This document shows, piece by piece, positions 27,821-36,300 of a stretch of 64,000 bases of DNA. The first letter of the stretch is position 1; the number at the start of each line of letters is the position of its first letter. The position numbers and the translations under genes were made by a program. The stretch spans positions 1-64,000 of the forward strand of contig NZ_ACQA01000002.1 of the NCBI RefSeq assembly GCF_000182645.1, read 5' to 3'. The DNA is from Brucella intermedia LMG 3301 (GTDB taxonomy: Bacteria; Pseudomonadota; Alphaproteobacteria; Rhizobiales; Rhizobiaceae). Below the pieces are notes generated by a model that saw nothing but the letters and a program-made list of their open reading frames with translations, had not been told where the DNA came from and ran no database searches.

Positions 27821-28708
27821 ATGAACCTGCGTCAGGTCGAAGCGTTCCGCACTGTCATGCTGACGGGTAAAATGACGGCTGCAGCGGAACTGATGGCGAT
27901 CACCCAACCCGCCGTAAGCCGCCTGATCCGCGACTTTGAAATCGACACGAAACTCAAACTGTTCAACCGGCGCGGGAACCAGTTGACGCCAACGCAGGCG
28001 GCCATGACGCTGTTGCAGGAAGTCGAGCGGGCCTATGTCGGGCTCAATCGCATCAGGAGTTTCGCCGATGAGATCAGCCGTCAGAATGCGGGCATGTTGC
28101 GTATTGCTGCCATGCCTGCGCTTGCAAATGGGATCATGCCGCGCTTCCTCGCCCGATTTCTCAGGGAGCGTCCCAATATCCACGCTTCTTTGAACGGCAT
28201 TTCATCCGCTCTGGTTGTGGAGGCCGTTGCATCCGGTCAGGTCGATCTTGGTTTTGCCGACGGTCCGCTCGACAGACCCGGTTTCGATATCGAAACGAGG
28301 GCGATACCGGCCGTCGTTGCAGTTCCATTGGGACATCGTCTTGCAGATTATTCGGAAGTTTCCCCGGAGGATCTCGCTAATGAACGCATGATCACGCTGG
28401 AGCCGGGTTCGCTGTTTGCCATGCGTGTAGAGGTTGCGCTTGCACGCATCCCACGGTCGGCCACCATCGAGACCCGCCTTTCGCACACAGCGCTGACACT
28501 CGTCGCTGAAGGTGTCGGCATAACAATCATTGATCCGTCCTCAGCAACGGATTTTCGCGGACGTGGAGTGGCGATCCGACCTTTTACGACCTTTGTCGAT
28601 GCTGGCTTTCTGGTCATCCGCCGGAGTAACGGTCCTGACAACAGCCTGGCTCAACGTTTTATAGATGAGTTCTGGGCCTATCATGAGACGTTGCTGGCGG
28701 ATGAATGA
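27821..28708 (+). CDS. LysR-family transcriptional regulator
   Basis: A 295-residue regulator. The N-terminal helix-turn-helix ([29 protein letters not shown]) and a two-lobed effector domain are typical. It is divergent from the importer-oxidase operon, the arrangement of OccR/NocR and hydroxyproline regulators, so it probably activates that operon when its substrate is present. Its last ~50 bases run into integrase debris, but the protein is of normal family length. Confidence 0.9.
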   Translation: MNLRQVEAFRTVMLTGKMTAAAELMAITQPAVSRLIRDFEIDTKLKLFNRRGNQLTPTQAAMTLLQEVERAYVGLNRIRSFADEISRQNAGMLRIAAMPALANGIMPRFLARFLRERPNIHASLNGISSALVVEAVASGQVDLGFADGPLDRPGFDIETRAIPAVVAVPLGHRLADYSEVSPEDLANERMITLEPGSLFAMRVEVALARIPRSATIETRLSHTALTLVAEGVGITIIDPSSATDFRGRGVAIRPFTTFVDAGFLVIRRSNGPDNSLAQRFIDEFWAYHETLLADE

Positions 28709-28795
28709 GGGGCACGCGTGGCCGCTGTATCAGCGCAGAGGAGGCTTGTACCGTTCCAACAGCGTGCATGCGTTGAATTTGGCAGAACAAACTGA

Positions 28796-29114
28796 GATTG
28801 CGCGGGTGCGCCAGCCGCACGAGACGGCGGGCAAGATCAGGGCGATCAATCATGGTATTGAAGAAGAACCTCAGCGCCGATACGACACTGTTCATCGTCG
28901 GCACCGGGACGCCCTCGCTTTGCTGCCATATCTGGAAGCGGCGCAAATCATCCACGGACGCGGTATCGGGAGGCCTTCCGAGAAAACTGGCAATTCGTGC
29001 GATATCGCGCAGATAGTTGCGTTGGGTCCCGTGCCCGAAGTGGCGCAGGTTCATGTCGTCGATCAGGCGTTGACGAAGCGGGCTGATCGCGGGCGAACTC
29101 GGTTGGTTGTGCAT
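28796..29114 (-). pseudogene. Truncated IS91-type tyrosine integrase
   Basis: About 105 residues match the N-terminal core-binding part of integrases that accompany IS91-family transposons: SPLRQRLIDDMNLRHFG, RNYLRDIARIASFLGR and ALRFFFNTMIDRPDLARRL. After HPRN the similarity stops; the catalytic domain is missing and the frame runs into the LysR 3' end. It is remnant mobile DNA, left by deletion next to the regulator. Confidence 0.7.
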
Positions 29115-29392
29115 GGTCAGGCTCCTTGTTGAAAAAGCCTGTCATTCTCTGCTCGCTCCGAGCGACACTCAATGCAGAGCGCAATGGTCGCTCTGTGCCT
29201 TCTACCTCAGTCGCACGCGCCTTCCCGCGAAGCGGTTAGTTCCGGCCTCGTTCAGGTCATTCAAAAGTTAGGTGAGGATGGACGGGGCGTCCAGCCAGGT
29301 TCGAGGGCGCCGCCCACGCGCGTTTCAGTCGCACTGCCCATGACAATACTGAGAGGCTAATACTTGAACATCGTATATCTATGGGAGCTTCG

Positions 29393-30688
29393 ATGCGTAA
29401 GGCGATCGTTTTGGGCGGATACGGGCTCATCGGCAGAGCGTGCATGCGGGCTTTGGCAAATGCCGGATTTGAAGTTGTCGGTGTAGGACGGTCAAGTCGT
29501 GCGGCGCTTGCCGCTGATGCAAACGCGACATGGTTGATCCGTGACATACCAACCATCTCGGTCGACGAATGGCGAGTGCTGCTGGGCAATGTCGATGTCG
29601 TAGTAAACGCTGCCGGAGCACTGCAAGACGGCGCGCGAGACGGTCTTGCAGCCATCCACGTCACGACAATAGCCCGTCTGGTTGAGGCAACGAAGGACAT
29701 TCCCTTACGGATTGTCCAGATTTCGGCGGCTGGCGTTGGAGCTGAAGCATCAACGGAGTTCTTTCGGTCAAAAGCGCGCGGCGATGAAATACTGGCGAGG
29801 AGCGGACAAGATTGCGTGATCCTGCGTCCAACGCTTGTTTTGTCGCCAGATGCCTATGGCGGCACAGCGCTTTTACGTGGCGTTGCTGGTTTACCGTTAA
29901 TTTTGCCGCGTGTTTTGCCTCATGCTCAGGTGCAGACTGTTCATATCGATGATGTAACAGAGGCAGTAGTGGCAGCGGCGAGGAGAAAACTGCAATCCGG
30001 GCTTATTGCCGATCTCACCGAGCCCGAGGTTCGAGGCTTTTCCGAAATGGTCGACCACTTCAGGCAATGGCAGGGATTCTCGCCTCCGTGGTTGCGTCCA
30101 AAACTGCCCGCAGTGGTGCTGAAATCAGTGGGTAAGGGCGCTGATCTGCTCGGCTGGCTGGGGTGGCGCTCACCGATGTGCAGCACTGGGTTACAGGCGC
30201 TTGCCGATGGGATACGAGGCGATCCGAGCGCGTGGCTTGAGGCGGGCGGTTACCCCTGTCGTTCGCTAGTTTCGACACTGAGAAGTCTGCCGTCCACGCG
30301 ACAGGAACGGCTTTTCGCCCGGATGTACTTCATGCTGCCACTGGCCATCGCCACGCTTGCGCTGTTTTGGTGCTTGTCGGGGCTATTCGCATTAATATCT
30401 CCAATGCGCGCTATCGCTATTCTCGAAGGACATCACGTTCCGGCGTGGCTGGCGGGTATTACAGTCTATGGCGGCGCATTTGCAGATATCGGATTGGGCC
30501 TGGGTATCCTTTGGCGTTCGGTAACGCGCATGGCGACAGTCGGAATGATAGTGCTTTCGGCCTGTTATCTCTTCGGTGGTCTGGTGGTTGCGCCAGATCT
30601 GTGGCTTGATCCTCTTGGACCGATGATAAAAGTGGTTCCAGCTATTGTTTTGGCAGCTATCGTTGCGATGATGCTGGAGGTGCGATGA
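29393..30688 (+). CDS. SDR-type NAD(P)-binding protein with C-terminal DoxX-like membrane domain
   Basis: A 431-residue fusion. Residues 1-~290 are an atypical SDR/epimerase-like domain (KAIVLGGYGLIGRACMRAL, VVVNAAGALQDG, VILRPTLVLSP, VHIDDVTEAV). The last ~120 residues form four hydrophobic segments like DoxX-type membrane proteins. Such fusions occur widely in proteobacteria; the reaction is not known. ATG 29393 is preferred over 29381 since the nucleotide loop follows at once. It overlaps the DUF2269 gene by 4 bases. Confidence 0.8.
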   Translation: MRKAIVLGGYGLIGRACMRALANAGFEVVGVGRSSRAALAADANATWLIRDIPTISVDEWRVLLGNVDVVVNAAGALQDGARDGLAAIHVTTIARLVEATKDIPLRIVQISAAGVGAEASTEFFRSKARGDEILARSGQDCVILRPTLVLSPDAYGGTALLRGVAGLPLILPRVLPHAQVQTVHIDDVTEAVVAAARRKLQSGLIADLTEPEVRGFSEMVDHFRQWQGFSPPWLRPKLPAVVLKSVGKGADLLGWLGWRSPMCSTGLQALADGIRGDPSAWLEAGGYPCRSLVSTLRSLPSTRQERLFARMYFMLPLAIATLALFWCLSGLFALISPMRAIAILEGHHVPAWLAGITVYGGAFADIGLGLGILWRSVTRMATVGMIVLSACYLFGGLVVAPDLWLDPLGPMIKVVPAIVLAAIVAMMLEVR

Positions 30689-31152
30689 ACTATGATATTT
30701 TGCGCTTTCTGCATGTGATCGGTGCAACGGTCCTGCTTGGCACCGGCGCCGGTATCGCGTTTTTCATGGTCATCTCCAATCGCTCAGGAGATCCGCGGTT
30801 GATTGCCCATGTCGGTGGCATCGTCGTGTTGGCTGATACGGTTTTCACTGCAACTGCTGCCATTTTCCAGCCAGTCACCGGCTATTTGCTTGCACGTGAA
30901 GCAGGATGGCCTGTCCTGTCCGGTTGGGTCGGGCTTTCGTTGGCGCTCTACATCATTGTTGGTGCATTCTGGCTGCCGGTTGTCTGGATGCAGATCCGGT
31001 TGCGGAATATGGCGCGTTTGGCTGCCCGCGAGGGAAAAGCACTGCCGGCGGCCTATCATCGTCTCTATCGCTGGTGGTTTGCTTTTGGTTTTCCGGCATT
31101 TGCGGCAGTATTGGCCATCATATGGCTGATGTTGACTAAGCCTTCAATTTAA
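30685..31152 (+). CDS. DUF2269-family membrane protein
   Basis: A 155-residue protein with four predicted membrane helices; ILRFLHVIGATVLLGTGAGIA at the N-terminus and RWWFAFGFPAFAAVLAIIWLM at the C-terminus are typical of DUF2269. Histidine in the first helix (RFLHVIG) recalls heme-binding membrane proteins, but the function is not known. Co-translated with the SDR-DoxX gene, so both probably act on one membrane process. Confidence 0.8.
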   Translation: MNYDILRFLHVIGATVLLGTGAGIAFFMVISNRSGDPRLIAHVGGIVVLADTVFTATAAIFQPVTGYLLAREAGWPVLSGWVGLSLALYIIVGAFWLPVVWMQIRLRNMARLAAREGKALPAAYHRLYRWWFAFGFPAFAAVLAIIWLMLTKPSI

Positions 31153-31347
31153 AGATCGGCAATCCCGATTGAAGATGCAACGGGCTCTGCCATCTCGCCA
31201 GTCATCAAGGTCTGCGCCAATCCGGAAACCTGTCGCAAGCTTGCGGGAGACATGGATGTCGACGCTGGCAGATTGCCTGCCTACGATCGCGGCAAGGATG
31301 TAAGAGTGACGGCTGAACCTCTCACAACGCGCCTAATTGTGGATTGA
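31153..31347 (+). pseudogene. C-terminal remnant of a UxaA-family (altronate dehydratase-like) gene
   Basis: Right after the DUF2269 stop, an uninterrupted frame reads SAISPVIKVCANPETCRKL then AGDMDVDAGRL, ending at TGA 31345-31347. That is the pattern of the C-terminal part of UxaA-type hydrolyases. There is no start codon or ribosome site, and the rest of the gene is absent, so this is a decayed end left by a rearrangement. Judgement by motif memory only. Confidence 0.5.
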
Positions 31348-31478
31348 ATGTCATGAGACTTGGCACAGGCCATAGAAACATCACACTCAATTTGCATGGT
31401 TTGCTACAAAAGCCTGCGGGCTGGACCGACTTGCTGCGCTCTTAGATACCATCGTGTTCCTGATCGTGGAGCTGTGTT

Positions 31479-32834
31479 ATGAAGACATTCGACGCCATAT
31501 TCATCGGCGCAGGCCAAGCGGGGCCTTTTCTTGCTGCTCGCATGGCAGCTCAGGGTCGCAAGGTCGCGCTTATTGAACGAAAATACCTCGGTGGCACTTG
31601 CGTCAATGCCGGATGCATGCCGACCAAGACGCTGGTCGCAAGCGCTAGAGCCGCGCATGTCGCCAGCCGAGCAGCGGAATTCGGTGTGACAATCGTCGGG
31701 CCCGTCGGCATTGATATGAAAACCGTTCAGGCAAGAGCCGAGAAAGTCATATTGAACGCGCGCAACAATCTCAAAACGTGGTTCGACGGACTCGATACGT
31801 TGACTGTCATACAAGGACAGGCACGGTTCGAAAACGCAACTACGGTATGCGTCAATGGCGAGAGGATGACAGCGCCCGAGATATTCCTCAATGTCGGAGC
31901 GCGCCCCGTCATCCCCGATTTTCCGGGCATTAATAAAGTGCCCTATCTCACTAGTACGTCGATCATCAAGCTCGATAGGCTACCACATCATCTCGTGGTC
32001 ATTGGCGGTAGTTATATTGGGCTTGAATTTGCGCAGATGTATCGCCGATTTGGCGCCCAAGTCACCATTATCGAGCGCGGCCCCCGCCTTGCCCCACGCG
32101 AGGATGATGACGTGTCGGACGCTATCGCAAATGTTCTCGAAAACGAGGGCATTACTGTGTGCACGAATACCAACATCGTTTCATTTGCCAACAAAGGGTC
32201 GGATATTGAAGTGACCACGGATCATGACGTGGTTCTCGGCAGTGACATACTGATCGCGACTGGACGAAAGCCCAATACCGACGATCTTGGCCTGGACACC
32301 ACAGACGTGCAAATGGACAAACGCGGCTTCATCGTTACGGATGATACGCTGTCGACCAACGTCGATGGTATCTGGGCACTGGGTGACTGCAACGGACGGG
32401 GAGCATTCACACACACTTCCTATAATGATTTCGAAATCGTGGCGGCAAACCTGTTGGATGGGGCGGACAGAAAGGTGAGCGACCGCATTCCCGCCTATGC
32501 GCTCTATATTGACCCACCGCTCGGCCGGGTTGGTATGACCGAGCGAGATGCACGCGCATCCGGCAAAGACATTCTGGTTTCCGTACGGCCAATGAGCCGG
32601 GTCGGTCGCGCAATCGAACGTGCTGAAACGCAAGGTTTCATGAAACTTGTTGCTGATGCCGTGACGGGCCAGATACTTGGCGCGTCAATTCTAGGTATCG
32701 AGGGTGACGAAGCTATTCATGGTATCATCGACGCCATGAACGCACGCGTTTCCTATAGAGACTTAAAATGGGCTGTGCCCGTACATCCAACTGTTTCGGA
32801 ACTGATCCCGACATTAATCGACGGTCTCAAATAG
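31479..32834 (+). CDS. FAD-dependent pyridine nucleotide-disulfide oxidoreductase (mercuric reductase-like)
   Basis: A 451-residue class I disulfide reductase. IFIGAGQAGPFLAARMA binds FAD, GGTCVNAGCMPTKT is the redox CxxxxC site, VIGGSYIGLEFAQMYRRFG binds NAD(P)H, IWALGDCNGRGAFTH is the second FAD site, and VPVHPTVSELIPTLI holds the C-terminal His-Glu pair. No N-terminal heavy-metal domain and no C-terminal Cys pair, so a true mercuric reductase is unlikely. No lipoyl-dependent partner genes are nearby. The natural disulfide or quinone substrate is unknown. Confidence 0.85.
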   Translation: MKTFDAIFIGAGQAGPFLAARMAAQGRKVALIERKYLGGTCVNAGCMPTKTLVASARAAHVASRAAEFGVTIVGPVGIDMKTVQARAEKVILNARNNLKTWFDGLDTLTVIQGQARFENATTVCVNGERMTAPEIFLNVGARPVIPDFPGINKVPYLTSTSIIKLDRLPHHLVVIGGSYIGLEFAQMYRRFGAQVTIIERGPRLAPREDDDVSDAIANVLENEGITVCTNTNIVSFANKGSDIEVTTDHDVVLGSDILIATGRKPNTDDLGLDTTDVQMDKRGFIVTDDTLSTNVDGIWALGDCNGRGAFTHTSYNDFEIVAANLLDGADRKVSDRIPAYALYIDPPLGRVGMTERDARASGKDILVSVRPMSRVGRAIERAETQGFMKLVADAVTGQILGASILGIEGDEAIHGIIDAMNARVSYRDLKWAVPVHPTVSELIPTLIDGLK

Positions 32835-32878
32835 GATGGAACACGAAGCCGTTCCCGCATTTACTTGAGTTCATTAGG

Positions 32879-32897
32879 GTGCCAGACAGTGGCACTT
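32879..32897 (+). terminator. Small hairpin after the flavin reductase gene
   Basis: GTGCCA-N5-TGGCAC followed by TT lies ~45 bases past the stop. It is short, so only a candidate terminator. Confidence 0.3.
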
Positions 32898-32953
32898 CCG
32901 ACGACGCAAACCCTTTCAGTTTACGGTAGATATCCGGCGCAGGCGCTGCGATT

Positions 32954-33151
32954 GAGATCTACCAAAAGTATCATGGTACACCGCTTCCAAAAGAAATCGT
33001 GGACGCGAAATAAGGCCTGCTTTGATGGCCGGCGCCGGGTGCACTTATCCGGCGCTTTATATACTTATGGTGCTTAATAATGCCTTCGCATCCGTTGGCC
33101 GGGCAGTTGCATTATCAGCGGCCGGCCATTTGGCGGATTCTGACTGGCAAT
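32954..33151 (+). repeat. 198-base direct repeat, right copy, with binding-protein gene tail
   Basis: Gapless copy of 20808..21005. Its first 60 bases encode the last 20 residues (EIYQKYHGTPLPKEIVDAK and stop) of the PAAT binding protein with no gene in front of them, so the copy is a pseudogene tail. The terminator hairpin (33032-33058) is kept with one G-U pair. About 14 mismatches in the non-coding part. Confidence 0.9.
33032..33058 (+). terminator. Duplicated terminator hairpin
   Basis: GCGCCGGGT-GCACTT-ATCCGGCGC-TTT, the repeat copy of the terminator at 20886. One base change turns an A-T pair into G-U and keeps the stem. Confidence 0.5.
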
Positions 33152-33286
33152 GAGGCGGTTGTGCTAATGATGGCCGCTTGTCAACGTTCTTTGGCTGAAC
33201 CAGATCGCCCGCTTCTGGCCCCAATTCGGCGATGGAGAGGAGCAGGTTGGCGGTTCATTTCCCTTTGAGGCGATTAGGTTGTGCTT

Positions 33287-34189
33287 TTATCGCGCTTCGC
33301 TCATTTTCTTCAATTGAACGGCACATATCTTCTCGATTTCGTCGATGAGCGCGTTCGCTTGCTTCAGAAGCCATCGCAGTGCTTCCTCGGTGATATCAAA
33401 ATGCGGAGAATACCGCGCCTTCACGTAAGCTTCATTGACGATATTGAACCACGCTTTGTAACGCTGTTGATCTTGCGGCCATGCCTTGGCCAGTTCACTG
33501 CGTTGCCCTTCAGAGAGCCGACGCAGGAATTTCAGGTTGTGCGAAGACGGCGAGTAATTTGTTGTTACCAATAGAAAGGTGGAATAAGCCTGTTCTATCG
33601 CCTGATGAAGGATGAATGTTGCTTCTTTAATGTCGCCTTCCTCCAGAAGGTACCCCGCAGTTTTTGCAAAAACTCTTGCATGCGGTAGCCGATCATCAAA
33701 ATATTCTCTTGCAATACGATGGGCGTCTTCCGGATTGAGAATACCGGGTTGGGCGAGCGGCTCAGGATCAAGTTCGTAAAGTACAATACCTTCTTTGCGG
33801 ATGTCAGTGAAGAAATATCGCCCTTCCTTGATCCGCGTGTTCACCTCACGCAAAGAATGGACAATGAAGTTTACCGGAGTCTGCACATCACGCAGGCGCA
33901 TAAGCCGGTCTTCGGTTTTTCGCCAGAACTCAAAGTCCGCCAGCTTACGATTGTTGACGATAATCAGCAGGTCAAAATCAGAACGATAGCCTTTGCCGGT
34001 ATGCGGTTCATCCACCTGTGTGCCGCGCGCATACGATCCGAACAAAATGGCCTTGACGATACGACCGCGCTTCTTGAACTCAGCCGAGCCTTCCTTGAGC
34101 GCATCCTCGAATTCCTCGAAGATAACTTCCAGCACGCGCTGCAACTCACGCTGCTTTACGTGAGGCAAGTGATCAATACGGTCTTTCAT
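33287..34189 (-). CDS. Nucleotidyltransferase-HEPN fusion protein
   Basis: A 300-residue protein. The N-terminal domain is a minimal nucleotidyltransferase: LFGSYARGTQ (Gly53-Ser54) and SDFDLLIIV (Asp73, Asp75). The C-terminal ~130 residues are a HEPN domain (FILHQAIEQAYSTFLL, SHNLKFLRRL, KARYSPHFDITEEAL). In MNT/HEPN toxin-antitoxin pairs the two domains are separate proteins; here they are one chain, as in a known family of uncharacterised single-chain proteins. A role in defence or nucleotide modification is inferred. ATG 34189 is preferred over 34195. Confidence 0.88.
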   Translation of the reverse strand: MKDRIDHLPHVKQRELQRVLEVIFEEFEDALKEGSAEFKKRGRIVKAILFGSYARGTQVDEPHTGKGYRSDFDLLIIVNNRKLADFEFWRKTEDRLMRLRDVQTPVNFIVHSLREVNTRIKEGRYFFTDIRKEGIVLYELDPEPLAQPGILNPEDAHRIAREYFDDRLPHARVFAKTAGYLLEEGDIKEATFILHQAIEQAYSTFLLVTTNYSPSSHNLKFLRRLSEGQRSELAKAWPQDQQRYKAWFNIVNEAYVKARYSPHFDITEEALRWLLKQANALIDEIEKICAVQLKKMSEAR

Positions 34190-34581
34190 CAGCACGGGCG
34201 CACCTGTCGGTCAAAAGTAAGGGCGAACTATTTCGAGTGTTGGCTTAAATTGCAAAATTCAACGACGTCGATCAAGAAAGCCTTTGCAAAGTTTGCGAGA
34301 TTTTATTCCTATGCGGTTCTGCCGACGAGATAGGAGGTCTCTCCATCGATCCTACAGCGCTTATTTTCCTTTGTTGATGCACTCCTCGAAATATCTAGAA
34401 TTCTATCTAAACCTTATATCCGACTGTTGCCACAACTATTTGATTCTGTTACAAAAGGGTGCATTCTCAATGCAACACATGCTAGGGACGACGATACAGC
34501 GATTGCTGTTAAAAAAAGCCGTCATGCGGTCTCCACAACGTCCGGCTCTATTCATTGAACCCTCCGCCGGGCGCAGGAGGA
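34190..34581. other. Intergenic region, no gene seen
   Basis: About 390 AT-rich bases between the divergent MNT-HEPN gene and the small gene at 34582. It probably holds both promoters; no clear element was recognised. Confidence 0.4.
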
Positions 34582-34806
34582 ATGCTTGTGTTGCAAATTT
34601 CGAATGTGAGAGCCGCCCGGGAACTTTTGCAGCAGGATGCTATCCGTTATGGCGCGGAAGACAGTCTGATTGTGGATGCCACGAGGCGAATCTATGCAGA
34701 CACGGCCCCCACAGCTGCCGCGCTTTTTGCGCTCGACGCCTGGTTCGAAGACGATCAGCGTAATTTTCAGTTCTGGACGCGGATTTTTCAGCGCCTCATG
34801 AATTGA
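34582..34806 (+). CDS. Small hypothetical protein
   Basis: A 74-residue protein I do not recognise. AGGAGGA just before ATG 34582 is a strong ribosome site, and the coding pattern is regular. It is mostly helical with an acidic C-terminal part (LDAWFEDDQRNFQFWTRIF). No membrane segment. It converges on the winged-helix regulator gene, whose stop is 3 bases away. Confidence 0.55.
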   Translation: MLVLQISNVRAARELLQQDAIRYGAEDSLIVDATRRIYADTAPTAAALFALDAWFEDDQRNFQFWTRIFQRLMN

Positions 34807-34809
34807 AAC

Positions 34810-35502
34810 TCACTGTAACGGGTCTGCCGACCGATCGAGGGCGTAGCCCCGACCCTGCACAGTTCTGACCAGGTTTGGACCATACCGCGCCAATGCGCGG
34901 CGGATATGTCCGATATGAATGTCGACCGTACGGGGCTCGACGATAGCTCCTTGACCCCATACAGCGTCGATAAGCTCTTGCCTGCTCCATACAATTTCAG
35001 GCTTTTGCATGAGTGCTTCAAGTAAACGGAACTGCAACGGTGTGAGATCGACGCGAAGGCCGCTGCGAAACACCCTGAACTGCATAGGGTTCAGCAATAG
35101 ATCGCTATAGGTCAAAACAACCTTCGTGGCATCCGTAGTAGCGAAATTGCCTCGGTACCTTTGGAGAAATCCCAGCAAAACAAGTGGATCGAACGGAGGT
35201 TTCATGACCAGATCCAATTGTTCATTGATCTGTAGTCCAGTATCGATATCATCCTTTGCCAGCAGAACCAACGCGAGACCTGGAAGCTTCCTCCTGAGGT
35301 GAGCGAACTCGCAAAGGCCAGCATCGCCACTATCCAATATCAACGCGCTTGGGCTCTGTTCGGCACCTATCTCGGAAGTCGTCAATGCTTTTAGCTCTGA
35401 TAAGAGATCAGCATCAAACCCTTCAACTGAGAGCAGATGACGAAGCATCAAAAACAATTGCGCGTCAGATGTCTTTATAAGAACCTTCGACATAACATTC
35501 AT
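34810..35502 (-). CDS. OmpR/PhoB-type winged-helix regulator with degenerate receiver
   Basis: A 230-residue protein. The C-terminal ~95 residues are an OmpR-type winged helix: VDLTPLQFRLLEALM, WSRQELIDAVWG, RTVDIHIGHIRRAL and NLVRTVQGRGYAL. The N-terminal ~115 residues look like a receiver, but the acidic pair at the end of strand 1 is absent (KTSDAQ) and the Thr/Ser position is Ala. The possible phosphoacceptor Asp (LILDSGD) and the Lys-Pro (VMKPP) remain. No sensor kinase is nearby. Last gene of the leftward operon, 18 bases after the SDR. A paralogue lies at 44686. Confidence 0.82.
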   Translation of the reverse strand: MNVMSKVLIKTSDAQLFLMLRHLLSVEGFDADLLSELKALTTSEIGAEQSPSALILDSGDAGLCEFAHLRRKLPGLALVLLAKDDIDTGLQINEQLDLVMKPPFDPLVLLGFLQRYRGNFATTDATKVVLTYSDLLLNPMQFRVFRSGLRVDLTPLQFRLLEALMQKPEIVWSRQELIDAVWGQGAIVEPRTVDIHIGHIRRALARYGPNLVRTVQGRGYALDRSADPLQ

Positions 35503-35520
35503 CGTCCTGCTGAAGTGCTA

Positions 35521-36300
35521 TTAGGGTGAAACGTATTCTCCCCCGTTTACATCGATCGTTGCGCCATTGATGAAGCCGGCGTTTTCCGACGCCAGGAATG
35601 CGATCACTGTTGCTACGTCGTCAGGGTTTCCCAACCGACCGACCGGAATACGCGAAAGGGCATCACGATTTGAATCGGAATCAATCGGGCCAGTCATTTC
35701 GGTCACGATATGTCCCGGCGCAACAATATTGGCTGTAACTCCGGTCCCGCCAAGCGTAGACACGAGAGAACGAAGACAACCCGATAGCGCAGTTTTTGAT
35801 GCGGTATAAGCGCTGCCAGCGAGCCTGGGTAACGTCCTGCCAGCAATAGAGCCAACTAAAACAATTCTCCCGAAACGCCGTTTGATCAAATCCGGTAAAA
35901 CGCGTTGGCAACAAAGGACAGCTCCGATCAAATTGGTTGAAAGGACTGCGTTCCATTCCTCGATCGACGTTTCGACAAACGCTGCAGCTTTGCCGTCCTT
36001 GGCTTTGGGCGATACGCCCGCATTACAGATCAGCGTATCTGGCGGACCCCAATAGCTTCGCACCTCATCGAAAAAGCCGACAATTGCTGTCGCCTCATTT
36101 ATGTCTACACTTCGATAAAAGATGGCATCTTCCCCGAACTGCGAAATGAGCATTTCGCCAGCCGCAGAGACTCGCTGAGGTGTCTGCCCGAAAAACGCTA
36201 CTTTGTAGCCTTCGCTAGCCAATCGTCTAACCGTTGACAGCCCAATGCCTGAGCTGCCCCCGGTTACGACTGCTATACGCTCCCGCGCTCCAGCCGTCAT
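35521..36300 (-). CDS. Short-chain dehydrogenase/reductase
   Basis: A 259-residue classical SDR: TGGSSGIGLSTV nucleotide loop, CNAGVSP, catalytic Ser in GSIAG and YTASK (Tyr-x3-Lys), and a FabG-like C-terminus ending INGATIDVNGG. It reduces or oxidises a carbonyl/alcohol with NAD(P)H. Its ATG overlaps the ThDP enzyme stop by 4 bases, so both likely act in one pathway, for example on an alpha-hydroxyketone made by the ThDP enzyme. Confidence 0.9.
   Translation of the reverse strand: MTAGARERIAVVTGGSSGIGLSTVRRLASEGYKVAFFGQTPQRVSAAGEMLISQFGEDAIFYRSVDINEATAIVGFFDEVRSYWGPPDTLICNAGVSPKAKDGKAAAFVETSIEEWNAVLSTNLIGAVLCCQRVLPDLIKRRFGRIVLVGSIAGRTLPRLAGSAYTASKTALSGCLRSLVSTLGGTGVTANIVAPGHIVTEMTGPIDSDSNRDALSRIPVGRLGNPDDVATVIAFLASENAGFINGATIDVNGGEYVSP

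Noticed and set aside
31479..32834. Mercuric reductase
   Set aside because: Has the CxxxxC flavin site but no metal-binding N-terminus, no C-terminal Cys pair and no mer genes nearby.
32865..33077. 70-codon frame over the right 198-base repeat
   Set aside because: Different frame from the recognisable binding-protein tail; no ribosome site.
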